Made by a program: the position numbers and the translations under genes
Notes under the pieces: generated by a model
Databases searched by the model: none
What the model was told of the DNA's origin: nothing
Seen by the model: only the letters and a program-made list of their open reading frames with translations
Source: Lacunisphaera sp.
Lineage (GTDB): Bacteria > Verrucomicrobiota > Verrucomicrobiia > Opitutales > Opitutaceae
Assembly (NCBI GenBank): GCA_029945445.1
Contig: JAQSCO010000061.1
Span: 21,772-85,771, forward strand
Direction: 5' to 3'
DNA length: 64,000 bases
Shown here: in pieces, positions 1 to 9,037 of the stretch
Numbering within the stretch: the first letter of the stretch is position 1
How the letters are laid out: each line of letters opens with the position of its first letter

Positions 1-925
1 TGTTGCGGAAATCAGCGTTATCCGAGGTATTGAAATTCTGCGGCACCGGGTAGGCCGGCCCCAAGTATTGGGCATAGGGGTAACCCACCGGCGTCGGGAA
101 GGCGATGTTCGGGATCATCATCAGGGGCGGGTTTTCCTTCTTCGCGAAGTGCTCGAAATCGACCGAGATATTGGCGTTGGGGGTTACCTGCCAAAGCGCC
201 GACGGGGCCAAATCCCATTGTTTGGCCTCATAGGGCTTGTAATACTGGAAATCATTCTGCCAGGAGCCGGCCATGCGGTAGAAGACTTTGGTGTCGGCAA
301 TCGGCCCCGTCGTATCGAGCTGGGTGCGCAGATAGTCGTCCGTGCCGATTTCCTGACGCAAAGTGGTTTGCCGATACGATTGGGGCCGCTTAGTGATGAT
401 ATTCACCAAGCCGCCAGGAGCCAACTGGCCATAGAGAAACGAGGCCGGTCCCTTGACCACCTCGACGCGGGCGACATTTACGGAATCGATGATCGGAGGA
501 CCGGCAAAACCGTTGCGCAGTGGATTGCTGCCCGTCGCAAAACCGCGAATCGCAAAATTGCCGGCGTTACCAGCGGCGAAGTCGCCGTTGCGGGTCGTGA
601 CGCCTGGCGAATACCGCACGACATCAAACAACTCGTGCGGATTAATATCGGAGATGAATTCCTCCGTGAACGCCTGCAGGGCGAACGGAAGGTCCTTGAT
701 TGGCGTGTTGATCCGCGAGCCGGAAACGGAGTTCGAGGCGCGGTAACCTTTATCTTGTGCCGCCGACACCGTAAAGGGCGTCAGAACCAGGGTGTCCTCG
801 GCTCCGGGTTGAGCGGGCGGAACCTGGGCGGAGGCGGTGCTGGCGCTGCAGGCCAGCGAGGCCGCCAGGATGAGCAAGCCGAACGGGCGATGGGTCGGCC
901 GCGATGTGATCGGGGTAGGTTTCAT
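1..925 (-). CDS. TonB-dependent outer-membrane receptor, N-terminal part (cut by window edge)
   Basis: About 308 residues of an outer-membrane receptor; the rest lies before position 1. The start at 925 (ATG) gives a cleavable signal peptide ending near ASTASAQ, a short linker, then a plug domain: SGSRINTPIKDLPFALQAF (residues ~65-83), a VRYSPGV stretch, NFAIRGFATG, and VEVVKGPASFLYGQLAPGG, the classic plug core. The first barrel strands follow (DYLRTQLDTTGPI). The family imports siderophores, vitamins or glycans using TonB/ExbBD energy. The plug resembles siderophore-type receptors, but in this bacterial group such plugs are also found in glycan receptors, so the substrate is open. No N-terminal STN signalling domain is visible. 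It lies 113 bp downstream of the response regulator on the same strand, which suggests control by that two-component pair. Confidence 0.88.
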   Translation of the reverse strand, partial: MKPTPITSRPTHRPFGLLILAASLACSASTASAQVPPAQPGAEDTLVLTPFTVSAAQDKGYRASNSVSGSRINTPIKDLPFALQAFTEEFISDINPHELFDVVRYSPGVTTRNGDFAAGNAGNFAIRGFATGSNPLRNGFAGPPIIDSVNVARVEVVKGPASFLYGQLAPGGLVNIITKRPQSYRQTTLRQEIGTDDYLRTQLDTTGPIADTKVFYRMAGSWQNDFQYYKPYEAKQWDLAPSALWQVTPNANISVDFEHFAKKENPPLMMIPNIAFPTPVGYPYAQYLGPAYPVPQNFNTSDNADFRN

Positions 926-1038
926 GGGGTTAGGGAACGGGCTAACTTACTGGGGTTGGATAACGGGCCCATTATGCATCAATTCCTGGTCGATGCTATT
1001 ACCCGATCGGGTAGGAGGCCGTGGGCCGGCGCTTACCT

Positions 1039-1677
1039 TCAAGCCTTGAGCAACCCGCGCTCGAAGCCCCGCGCCACGGCCTCGGCGCGATCCGCCGCCT
1101 GCAGCTTTAGCAGCAGGGACCGGACGTGGGCCTTGGCGGTGTTCTCGGAAATTCCCATTAGCCGGCCGATTTCTCCGTTGGTAAAACCCTGCCGGATCAG
1201 GCTCAGGGTCTCCAATTCACGCCGAGAGATGGCCCCGCCCTCCTGTTCGACCGCCATTTGCTCGGCAACGGTCTGTCCAATCACCTGGCCCCCGGCGTGA
1301 ATCTTTCGAATCGCCGCCATGAGCTCCGCGGGGTGGACGTTTTTGGTGACGTAGCCGCAGGCTCCAGCGGCAATGGCATGGCGCACTTCTTCGGGGGCTT
1401 CCGAGGAAGTTAATATCAGCACCCGCGCCAACGGGAACTCCCGGCACAAACGCAGCAAAGTCTCGATCCCGTCAAATCCGGGCATACAGAGATCAAGCAG
1501 CATTAGATCCGGCTGATGCTTGCGCCACAATTCGATGGCGGCGGCCCCATCGCCACCTTCTGCGACGACTTGCATTCCTGGCTCAAAACTCAAGACGTTC
1601 GCGAGGCCGGCGCGGAGCACCACGTGATCGTCCACCAAGATCAGACGAATGGGCGCAGGCTTGGGTGGGAGACTCAT
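1039..1677 (-). CDS. NarL/FixJ-type response regulator
   Basis: A 212-residue two-domain transcription regulator. Residues ~10-125 form a receiver: acidic pair D16-D17, phospho-acceptor Asp62 in LMLLDLCMPGFDG, a Thr/Ser in LILTSS and the conserved Lys in GYVTKN. Residues ~150-205 form a LuxR-type helix-turn-helix (SRRELETLSLIRQGFTNGEI...SENTAKAHVRSLLLKL). Full length for the family. It sits 76 bp downstream of the histidine kinase at 1754-3940 in the same direction, so the two are a cognate pair, and directly upstream of a TonB receptor that is its most obvious nearby target. Confidence 0.93.
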   Translation of the reverse strand: MSLPPKPAPIRLILVDDHVVLRAGLANVLSFEPGMQVVAEGGDGAAAIELWRKHQPDLMLLDLCMPGFDGIETLLRLCREFPLARVLILTSSEAPEEVRHAIAAGACGYVTKNVHPAELMAAIRKIHAGGQVIGQTVAEQMAVEQEGGAISRRELETLSLIRQGFTNGEIGRLMGISENTAKAHVRSLLLKLQAADRAEAVARGFERGLLKA

Positions 1678-1753
1678 GGGGTGAATACTACCGATTCAGC
1701 ATGGCGCAATCGGCGGCTGGCAACAAGTGCCCGATCGGATACTTGTGCAAGGG

Positions 1754-3940
1754 TCAAGCGACCGTCTCGTCGTAGGCCCGCAAGGGCACTTCCAATTGAA
1801 CCGTCGTGCCTTTGCCCGGCGCGCTCTCGATGTGCACGGTGCCATCCAGGCGCTCGATCCGCTCTCGCATGCCCACGAGGCCGAAGTGGCCCTGGGGCAC
1901 GCCTGCGGCCTGCGCGAGAATGAATCCCGCTCCGTCGTCGCGGACCACCAGCCTGATCCAGTGGGGTTTTCCCGCCGGTCCGATCTCGATGAAGATCTGT
2001 TTGGGCGAGGCGTGCTTGATGGCGTTGTGCAGCGCTTCTTGGGCGGCAAGCACGAGATTGCCGGCGACAAAGTCGGACACCTGCAATAGTTCCCCGGCCG
2101 CGTGCAGTTCGATCTGCACCGGATGGCCCGCCCCCGCTCGCTCCACCATGGAACGCAACGCGTCGGGCAGGCCGCCGCCTTGCAGCGGTAGACTGCGCAG
2201 CGCCCAGACCGAACTGCGCAATTCCTTCACTGCGTGGTCAAGGATTCGCCGGGTCACCGCCAGGTGCGTCAGTGGCTTGCCGTCACGCCCTGGCAACAGA
2301 GCCTCAGCCTCCGAAGCGCCGATTTGAAACCCGATCCCGCTGAGGGTTTGCAGCAGGGTGTCATGCAGGTTGGCCGCGAGCCGGTTGCGCTCCCGCAGCG
2401 TGGCCTGGAATTCGACCGCCGCATCCCGACGGGCGCGCATCTCGATAGCGAGTTCCTGGGTTTTGCGCCGCACCTGACGCCGGAGTTGCCAAGCCCAAAC
2501 CACCGCGGCACCAAGTGCGACTCCCACGACCGCCATCATGCCAAGGAGCCGCCCCGCCGTCCACCACGGGGGTGCATGCACCACGCGCACATCCGCGGCA
2601 TCACGCAACACGATGTCGAGTCCGGTCGGCATCAGCGACAATCGGGGCGCCGCCAAGGGGGTGTATTCGAGCTGCACGATACCTGTCACCTCCAGCTCGC
2701 TACCCGGTCGCAGTGCGTCCAAGACTTCGGTGGCTCCTTCGTGCAGGATGGCGCCCAGGACCATCTCGCCCCTTCGCAGGGTGAGTCTGCGCCAAGGTTG
2801 CTTGGCGTCAGGCGCGGATTGCACAGCGAGCAGTTCGGCGTGAAAGTGCACGAGGTGGCCGTCGAAATCGTGGGGTTGCGCCAGCTTGCCAGCAATCATG
2901 GCGGTTTGATTCAAGGCGATGATTTCCTCGGGGTTGACCGCTACTGCGGCAGGCACTTTGGCCGTTCCAACTTTGCGCACCTGCGCTTCGACGAGAGTTC
3001 CCACGTAGCGCGCCATATCGACAAAGCCCGCCGCTTCAACCCGGTCACCAGCCTGAAATCTTTCCGCGAAGTGCGCTTCCACGCGCACCGTACTGGTGCC
3101 TTCTTGCAGGTAAAGGAATTTTCCCGGCAGGGCATAGGTCACCGTGCCGATCACGCGCAGCCGATGCGGCCCTCTCGATTCCGGGTGAAAGGGCAGGAGC
3201 CGGTCGAGCGGCACCAGCGGCGCCGCAAAGGGTGCGGTCGCCGGCGCTTCGACCACCAGCTCGTCGGCTTGGCTACTGTAGACGCGCGGCATCGTTATTT
3301 CTCCCCGTGTGTTGACGCGGGTGACCGCCACGCCAGTCACGCTTACCTCGGCATCGACGAGTGCGGCCGGATCCGGAAGCGCACTTTTAGTCACCTCAGC
3401 GGTGAAATGACCTGGATTCGCGTTTAGCTCCAGCAGCCAGCCCGTATCAGCCGGTTGGAACCCTTGCACCACCCCCCGCACCGCGACCCGCATGTTAGCC
3501 TCGGCGCCGCTGAAGAATCGTGCCGGATTCATCGGGTGCGCCGGCGGCAGTGCCCTTTGGCCGATGATTCGAAGTGTTCTTGGCATAATACCAGGGGCGT
3601 AACTGCCAGGGTCGCTATTGCCTTCTATCTCCAGCACGTGGCCCACCTGGATTGAGTTAAGAGTGCGATCATCCAGGACCGAAAATTTGCGGAGACGGGC
3701 CTCGTCCACGTAGATCCAGCATCCGCCAGTGTCGTCCTGCACGATAATTTGCCCGCCGAGGCCCCGCCATGTGACTACACCGATCACATGCACCGGCCGA
3801 GCCTTGGCTGCCTCATTCAAAGATAGAGAGCGGACTTCACCGATTTGGGTGAGCAGATCTGGTGTCCGAGGGACATCGGCTCTGACCACGGCGATTGGCA
3901 GCGCAACTGCGAATCCAAAAAAGATGCTAAGGGTATGCAT
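1754..3940 (-). CDS. Membrane sensor histidine kinase (HisKA_3/HATPase_c) with OB-fold-like periplasmic region
   Basis: A 728-residue sensor kinase. A signal peptide (MHTLSIFFGFAVALPIAVVRA) leads into a ~430-residue periplasmic region built from repeated beta-rich units that read like OB-folds (VIGVVTWRGLGGQIIVQDD, RVIGTVTYALPGKFLYLQE, VTGIVQLEYTPLA). A transmembrane helix at ~465-490 (GRLLGMMAVVGVALGAAVVW) is followed by a short coiled linker, a HisKA_3 dimerisation helix with phospho-His near residue 527 (NRLAANLHDTLLQTLSG), and an ATPase domain with N box (AQEALHNAIKHA), G1 (DDGAGF) and G2 (HFGLVGMRERI). This NarL-partner layout matches the response regulator just downstream. The ligand is unknown. 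Confidence 0.92.
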   Translation of the reverse strand: MHTLSIFFGFAVALPIAVVRADVPRTPDLLTQIGEVRSLSLNEAAKARPVHVIGVVTWRGLGGQIIVQDDTGGCWIYVDEARLRKFSVLDDRTLNSIQVGHVLEIEGNSDPGSYAPGIMPRTLRIIGQRALPPAHPMNPARFFSGAEANMRVAVRGVVQGFQPADTGWLLELNANPGHFTAEVTKSALPDPAALVDAEVSVTGVAVTRVNTRGEITMPRVYSSQADELVVEAPATAPFAAPLVPLDRLLPFHPESRGPHRLRVIGTVTYALPGKFLYLQEGTSTVRVEAHFAERFQAGDRVEAAGFVDMARYVGTLVEAQVRKVGTAKVPAAVAVNPEEIIALNQTAMIAGKLAQPHDFDGHLVHFHAELLAVQSAPDAKQPWRRLTLRRGEMVLGAILHEGATEVLDALRPGSELEVTGIVQLEYTPLAAPRLSLMPTGLDIVLRDAADVRVVHAPPWWTAGRLLGMMAVVGVALGAAVVWAWQLRRQVRRKTQELAIEMRARRDAAVEFQATLRERNRLAANLHDTLLQTLSGIGFQIGASEAEALLPGRDGKPLTHLAVTRRILDHAVKELRSSVWALRSLPLQGGGLPDALRSMVERAGAGHPVQIELHAAGELLQVSDFVAGNLVLAAQEALHNAIKHASPKQIFIEIGPAGKPHWIRLVVRDDGAGFILAQAAGVPQGHFGLVGMRERIERLDGTVHIESAPGKGTTVQLEVPLRAYDETVA

Positions 3941-4627
3941 GGACCGCTCAGGGGCTGAGAGTTTCGGCCGGCGAAATTGTTACCTTAGTCTCTGATTGAC
4001 GATCCAAATCTCATGCGCCGATCCAACGGGAAAGCCCACCAGTGCATCAAACCGCTCGATGTCGGGATTGTGGCGAAATGCACCCTCCAGCTTACCTCGC
4101 GGTTGGCCTGCTGCATCCTCAGTTGGCACATCTTCTGGATGACCATGAATCAATCGCACCCAGCCACAAGCCGCACCCACGATCCGCCCTCACGCAACTT
4201 GAGCCGGCGGACGACCTCACGCCGGGACCTTGCGCCGTCCGGTGTTCTCCCGGCCGCCATGAACTTCCAGAAGGTCCAAGGCTTCGTTGGGCGCTGTTTA
4301 CGACGACGACGCCATCCGCTTTCCCTCGCCTCCCCTTCGCCTACGCAAATTACACTCGTCACGTAACCGGGCATTTTCAGGACCGACTAATTATCTTGTC
4401 TTGAGCCACAACGAACATCTCGAGCCTGTCGCTTGCTTGTTCTTTCCGGTCGCCTGCTGACGCTTTGAGACGCAACTAATTTGATCATGCAGGCTATGTG
4501 CGTGAAATAGTGTGTTGCTGGCGGCCCAGGCCAATTTTCTGTTGATATTCCACTAAATCATCACGGGCTTAAACGAGTTCGAATATCACCTGCGAGGAAC
4601 CCTATTTGGCACCCGTCGCTCACGGCC
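3941..4627. other. 687-bp stretch with no convincing gene
   Basis: Only short open frames occur here. A minus-strand frame at 3980-4180 encodes 66 residues with fairly protein-like composition (ending HEIWIVNQRLR), and another minus frame at 4150-4374 encodes 74 residues. Neither matches a family I recognise and they are in different frames, so they may be fragments of one decayed gene. The stretch borders two broken genes and may be part of the same scar. No clear promoter or terminator was seen. Confidence 0.4.
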
Positions 4628-4998
4628 TCAGGGGGAGTATTGCTGCCAGTGTTCCCGCAGCACGGCAACCAGGAGGACCATGGTCAGGGCGAGGACAACA
4701 ATTCCCGACCAGCGCAAGCTCTTCATTTGATACCACATCGCAAATCCTGTAACGACCCAGAAGCAAAGCGCGCTGGCGACCGAAATGGCCATGAGGTGCC
4801 AAGCGCTCAGATACCAAGGCGCATTCGGTCCACTTTTGTAGTTCATGTGCATTTTCTTAAGAAACCCCGATACCGGGCTGTCAGGCACTGCTGACAGCGT
4901 CACATCACCCGTAACAATATTGCATACCACCACGATTGGTTGACCGTCCTTGGTCGCACGGAATTGCACAGCTGGTAGCGAGGCCGTCCCCACCTTTT
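4628..4998 (-). pseudogene. C-terminal fragment of a PepSY-domain membrane protein, 5' end missing
   Basis: The last ~120 codons of a protein read in the minus direction. The sequence begins near GTASLPAVQFRATKDGQPIVV, a PepSY-like repeat (a small domain found in iron-uptake-linked membrane proteins), continues through PVSGFLKKMHMNY, then two transmembrane helices (WHLMAISVASALCFWVVTGF and WSGIVVLALTMVLLVAVL) and ends REHWQQYSP. The frame stays open upstream past 4998, but from there it is only the antisense of the PKD protein at 4997-6034. The 5' part of the gene is therefore missing. I infer that a deletion or rearrangement removed it. Confidence 0.6.
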
Positions 4999-6034
4999 GG
5001 ATGGTGCCATCTTGCCGGCGGGCGCCTACGGCATCAATCGCGGCACTGCGGAACTGGGCATACATACCGTTGATGCTTCCGGGCGGCTCGATCTGTCGCT
5101 GGCTCCAGGCCAGGTCGCCACGGTTTATCCCACCCATGGGGAGAACCAAGCCCCACATGCAACCGACTGGGGCGCGAGCCCCAGCTTGTTGCACCAGCCG
5201 GTAAGCAGCACAACTTTGCGCGCAGTGGCGGCAGATCCGGAGGGCGAGCAGATCAAGTATCATTGGACAGTGAAACAGCAGCCCGCCGGTGCGTCCGTTC
5301 GGATTGCGCAGCCGGATTCGCCCACGACTGCCGTCACTGGCCTGGATGTCGTCGGTGAATACGCCTTCAGTGTGACGATAACCGACGGCAAGTCCACGGT
5401 CACACAGGACCTCGTGCCGGCGCGGGTTGTGGCGGGCAACCTTCCTCCGGTGTTCTTCGAGATGGCCACCAGAAAATCCATCTATCTCCAGGTGCCGGGA
5501 ATCACCCGGACAACGCTTGCCTACTCGGCTTATGATCCTGAAAACGAGCCGATCAAGATACGCTGTTCGATCGTCAGTCAGCCGGCAGGCGCCGACGCGG
5601 TCGTGAAGGAGCCGGGGCCCCGGCGTTGCGACGTGGCCGACATGAAGGTTGCCGGAGACTACCGGTTCCGGGTCGAAGCGGATGATGGTCACCAGGTCAC
5701 GGCCGAAGAACTTACTGTCACGGTGCACCCGGCGAACCATTCGCCTGAAATCACGGCTATGACCGCGACTCCGGCGAAGGTCGAGGCGTCTTCCGGCAAG
5801 ACGTTGCTGGTTGCCACGACGACCGATGGTGATGGTGACAATCTTGGTTGTTGGTGGAACGTGAGGAGCAGTCCCGTTGGGAGTCATCCGGTATTTGCCC
5901 GCCGCGGCTATCACGAGACCGAAGTATCCGGACTCACCGTCCCGGGCGACTATGTGTTTGAAATGGTGGCGGCTGACAACACCGAGCGGGCCTTCAGTAG
6001 CACGACCGTGAAAGTCCTGGCCGCCGGAAAGTGA
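4997..6034 (+). pseudogene. PKD/cadherin-like domain protein, 5'-truncated remnant
   Basis: About 345 codons of the tail of a secreted multi-domain protein. There is no signal peptide and no ATG near the beginning: the frame can only start at TTG 4997 and is closed by TAG at 4976. At least three beta-sandwich repeats are visible: TLRAVAADPEGEQIKYHWTV...YAFSVTITDG (residues ~70-130), LAYSAYDPENEPIKIRCSIV...YRFRVEADDGH (~165-230), and LLVATTTDGDGDNLGCWWNV...YVFEMVAADN (~265-330). Such modules bind or space extracellular or carbohydrate-active domains. The missing catalytic or anchoring N-terminus, and the abutting 5'-truncated PepSY fragment on the other strand, indicate a rearrangement near 4997. 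It is followed after 49 bp by galM. Confidence 0.6.
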
Positions 6035-6083
6035 ATTGTTGCCATCCCGACCAATGGCTTCCGCAAATTTACTCACCAAAAAA

Positions 6084-7238
6084 ATGAAGACCCAAAATAA
6101 AACAAAGCTGTCTGCGGTCCTGATCGTGGCACTTTCGGCCGGCCTTGTCCGACTGGCAGCATCCCCCGACTATGACTTTATGAGAACCAATTTCGGCAAA
6201 ACTCCCGACGGACAAACTATCGAGCTATACACCTTGAAAAATCGTCATGGGATCACCGCAAAGGTGATGACCTATGGGGCAATTCTCACGGAGCTCAGGG
6301 TGCCCGACCGTCAGGGGCATCTCGCCGACATCGTGTTGGGTTATGACGATCTGGAGGGTTACCTGAAGGGCACGTCGCACTTCGGAGCCACGATTGGGCG
6401 TTTTGGCAATCGCATCGCGCAGGGACGGTTTACGCTCAATGGCCAGAAATATGTTCTGGAGGCCAACAACGGGGCAAACCACCTGCACGGTGGGACACTC
6501 GGCTTCGATCGGCTGGTTTGGCAGGCTGCCTCCAGCATGACTGACCGCGGTCCGAGCGTGACTTTCAGCCGGCTGAGTCCCGACGGGGAGTCAGGATATC
6601 CCGGCAACCTGACGGTGAAGGCCACGTATACGCTGACCGATGACGATACGCTGGAGCTGACCTACGAGGCCGTAACGGACAAGGCCACCTTGGTCAATCT
6701 GACCAATCATTCCTACTTCAACCTCGCCGGCGCGGGCAGTGGCGACATTTCCGGACACGTGATACAAATCGACGCCGACCGGTTCACCCCAGTAGACGCC
6801 GGTCTCATTCCAACTGGTGTGATCGAGCCCGTGGCCGGCACCCTGCTGGATTTTTCCAAACCCGCTCTGCTGAAAACCCGCATGGAGCAAATCAAGCCCG
6901 ATTCTTTGACCGGAAGCCCGCTTGGTTTCGATATCAACATGGTTCTCCGCGCCAGCCCGGCCGGCGTGATACGGCCGGTGGCCACAGTTTATGAGCCGAA
7001 CAGCGGAAGAGTGCTAAAGGTCTCCTCGGACCAGCCCGCGGTTCAATTCTATACCGGAAACTTTCTGGCCGGATCCCCTGGGAAGGAAGGTAAACCCTAC
7101 CATCAGCACTATGCCTTTTGCTTGGAGACCCAGCATTTTCCCGACTCCGTCAATCATCCTTCGTTTCCCTCGGTGCTACTCCAGCCGGGGGAAACCTATC
7201 ACACCCGGACGGTGTGGGAATTTTCGACCCGCCAATGA
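6084..7238 (+). CDS. galM: Secreted aldose 1-epimerase (mutarotase)
   Basis: A 384-residue enzyme interconverting alpha and beta anomers of aldoses. The ATG at 6084 is chosen because it gives a good signal peptide (MKTQNKTKLSAVLIVALSAG), so the protein is exported; an upstream TTG at 6036 would add an implausible extension. Family motifs are present: FGATIGRFGNRIAQG, NGANHLHGG with an active-site His, NLTNHSYFNLAG with the second His, and FCLETQHFPDSVNHP with the catalytic Glu. Length is normal for periplasmic mutarotases. It overlaps the following sulfatase start by ATGA (7235-7238), so the two were translated together, which fits a locus for extracellular polysaccharide degradation. Confidence 0.93.
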   Translation: MKTQNKTKLSAVLIVALSAGLVRLAASPDYDFMRTNFGKTPDGQTIELYTLKNRHGITAKVMTYGAILTELRVPDRQGHLADIVLGYDDLEGYLKGTSHFGATIGRFGNRIAQGRFTLNGQKYVLEANNGANHLHGGTLGFDRLVWQAASSMTDRGPSVTFSRLSPDGESGYPGNLTVKATYTLTDDDTLELTYEAVTDKATLVNLTNHSYFNLAGAGSGDISGHVIQIDADRFTPVDAGLIPTGVIEPVAGTLLDFSKPALLKTRMEQIKPDSLTGSPLGFDINMVLRASPAGVIRPVATVYEPNSGRVLKVSSDQPAVQFYTGNFLAGSPGKEGKPYHQHYAFCLETQHFPDSVNHPSFPSVLLQPGETYHTRTVWEFSTRQ

Positions 7239-7627
7239 TCCGCCCGGTCTTCATCGCACTGTTTACAGCGATTTTGCTGCCCGGGGCCTGGGCGGTGGAA
7301 GCCTCGGCGGCGCGACCCAACATCGTCATCATACTCGCCGATGACATGGGGTTCTCAGACATCGGTTGCTACGGCTCCGAGATTCCGACGCCCAATCTTG
7401 ATGCGCTGGCCGCGCATGGCTTGCGGTTCACTCAATTCTACAATTCGGCGCGCTGTTCACCCACCCGTGCAGCGCTGCTAACCGGCTTGCACCCGCACCA
7501 GACCGGTATGGGTGAATTGGCGGAGTCGCCCGGTTCACCGGCGAAGCCCGGTGCGGCGCCGGGTTATCTCAAGTATCTCAACTCGCATTGCGTGACCATT
7601 GCGGAGGTGCTTCGGCCCTCCGGCTAG
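7235..7627 (+). pseudogene. Sulfatase (arylsulfatase family), 3'-truncated
   Basis: Only the first ~130 residues of a normally ~450-550-residue sulfatase remain. Signal peptide MIRPVFIALFTAILLPGAWA is followed by the metal-binding start NIVIILADDMGFSDIGCYG, TPNLDALAAHGLRFTQFYN, and the formylglycine motif in SARCSPTRAALLTG, where the Cys is converted to the catalytic residue. The reading frame runs into TAG at 7625, exactly where the family consensus would continue as GY(R/K)T. Phage terminase sequence begins at the same point, so the gene was cut by insertion or deletion. ATG overlaps the galM stop. It cannot encode an active sulfatase. Confidence 0.85.
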
Positions 7628-8289
7628 GAGAAGCGCTATGGCCTGAGCGCTGGCCGGTGGCGGCCTTGGAAGCGATCCGCCTACAGATTGGCCCAAATGA
7701 GTTCGCCGCCCAGTATCAGCAGCGGCCGGCGCCTCCCGGAGGCAATCTGGCCGACGTCAGGAAGATCAAGCTGACCGAGCGAAGTGAAGTCCCAGCAGAC
7801 CTGATTCTATTCCGGGCATGGGATCTCGCGCTTACTACCAAGGCTATGTCCGACTACTCGTGCGGAGCCTACGGCGGGATCGACCGTAAGACTGGCGACA
7901 TGTATTTACTGAGCATGTCGCGGGGTAAGCGACAATGGGGCGACCAGAAGAAGCAAATCATCGGGTTGGCACTGGCCGAGAGCGTTGGCGGGACGATCGG
8001 GATCGAAACGGCGGCGGCATTTGAAATTGCGGAGATCGAGCTGAAAGCGGCGTTGAACGGCCGCGTGATGGTTCGTGGCTATAAACCGGCGAAGGATAAG
8101 GTGACGCGAGCCAACCCGTGGCTGGCGCTGTTGGACGCAGGCAAGTTTCACATGGTGAGGGGGGCGTGGAATCAGGACTTCACGCAGGAGGTCGAGCAGT
8201 TTCCAAATGGTCTGCATGACGATCAGGTCGATGCCGTCTCTCTTCTCTGGGAAATGGCCCGCAAGCGGCAGGCCCTCCGTGTGGCCTAG
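7624..8289 (+). pseudogene. Phage terminase large subunit, C-terminal (nuclease) fragment
   Basis: About 220 codons matching the C-terminal half of a phage terminase large subunit, the motor that packages DNA into capsids. Recognisable parts are EALWPERWPVAALEAIR, FAAQYQQRPAPPGG, the nuclease-domain start FRAWDLALTT (catalytic Asp), an IGIETAAAFEI stretch, and the terminal FPNGLHDDQVDAVSLLWEMA with the last active-site Asp. The ATPase half with the Walker motifs is absent because the frame starts in the middle of the truncated sulfatase. No capsid, portal or integrase genes are near, so this is a relic of a prophage. Confidence 0.82.
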
Positions 8290-8513
8290 GTGTGGACTCG
8301 TGTCCTGACGCCGGCGAACCCCCACAAAGCCAAGGTAGCGTTGGCCTTGAGGTTGGCAGATTTACCGGCCTTCCGAGAGGATCCAATCAGGCACGAAATC
8401 TCACGAAAATACCTCAGTGAACGTGCTAGAAGTAAGCAGCACTTCCCTAATCTTGTTGAGAGTTACTGTTGAGAGTTTACCCGAAATAGCACATAACATG
8501 CTTTAGGACAACA
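8290..8513 (+). other. Short phage-remnant tail between terminase fragment and tRNA-Val
   Basis: A 60-codon GTG-initiated frame (8290-8472) starts immediately after the terminase stop and ends CTGTTGA. It has no family I recognise and may be a fragment. The remaining bases up to the tRNA 3' end are AT-richer than the surroundings. This is the position where an attachment site would be expected for a phage using the tRNA 3' end, but I could not find a second copy of the tRNA end in the window. Confidence 0.3.
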
Positions 8514-8590
8514 TGGTGGACGCTACTGGACTCGAACCAGTGACCCCCTGCGTGTGAAGCAGGTGCTCTAACCAACTGAGCTAAGCGTCC
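8514..8590 (-). tRNA. tRNA-Val (anticodon CAC)
   Basis: A complete 77-nt cloverleaf read on the minus strand. The acceptor GGACGCT pairs fully with AGCGTCC, discriminator A, and the CCA end is encoded (TGG at 8514-8516). The D arm is GCTC...GAGC, the anticodon stem CCTGC/GCAGG holds the loop TTCACAC with anticodon CAC (reads GUG, valine), and the T arm ACTGG-TTCGAGT-CCAGT is standard. Its 3' end points toward the phage terminase remnant, as expected for a tRNA used as an integration site. Confidence 0.96.
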
Positions 8591-8751
8591 CAAACAGGGG
8601 GCAGACGGTTAACGGCCCCTCCGGCCAAATCAACCTTGTTTTATTTCCCAGCAGAAAGGCCCCTGTTCGACTGAAAACGCGGTTTTCAGCCACGCCACCG
8701 GCGCCACCGGCCGCGAGGCCGGTGGTTCGGATCGCGCCGCCCGGCTGCGGG

Positions 8752-8976
8752 CTACTCGCGATGCGTGACCCAGATCACCGTGACGACCGCCGCGAAGAAC
8801 AGCGTCGGCCCGATGACCACCCAGGGCGCGATCGGCACGTTGTAGTGCGGAATGGCCCAGTTCACGGCGAGGCACTTGAGCGCGATCACCAGCCAGACCG
8901 TGCCAAGCAGCCAACGCTCCAGCCGGGACAGCCCGGCCAAGGGATGGAGGTTGATTTTCACGCCCGCAAAATACAC
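8752..8976 (-). CDS. Small hypothetical membrane protein
   Basis: 74 residues with two hydrophobic helices: WLLGTVWLVIALKCLAVNW (~23-41) and WVVIGPTLFFAAVVTVIWVT (~52-71), and a short charged end THRE. The N-terminus (MYFAGVKINLHPL) is cytoplasmic-like. No family is recognised. The composition and conserved-looking aromatic residues between helices support a real gene rather than a shadow. It follows nth on the same strand after ~60 bp and could be co-transcribed with it. Confidence 0.6.
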   Translation of the reverse strand: MYFAGVKINLHPLAGLSRLERWLLGTVWLVIALKCLAVNWAIPHYNVPIAPWVVIGPTLFFAAVVTVIWVTHRE

Positions 8977-9037
8977 CCCGGCCGGTCCGGCCGCTGCGCA
9001 GTCTTTGGCTCAAGCTGCGCAGGGCTTGCCCCCGGCT

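Noticed and set aside
68..1300. Plus-strand open frame of 410 codons
   Set aside because: Antisense to the TonB receptor and the response regulator, which show clear family motifs. Arg/Gly-rich shadow composition.
3980..4374. Small minus-strand genes of 66 and 74 codons
   Set aside because: No family recognised, frames differ and they overlap; kept only as a possible decayed remnant.
4628..6079. Minus-strand open frame of 483 codons
   Set aside because: Only the last ~120 codons look like protein (PepSY and membrane helices). The upstream part is antisense to the PKD-repeat protein and has shadow-like composition.
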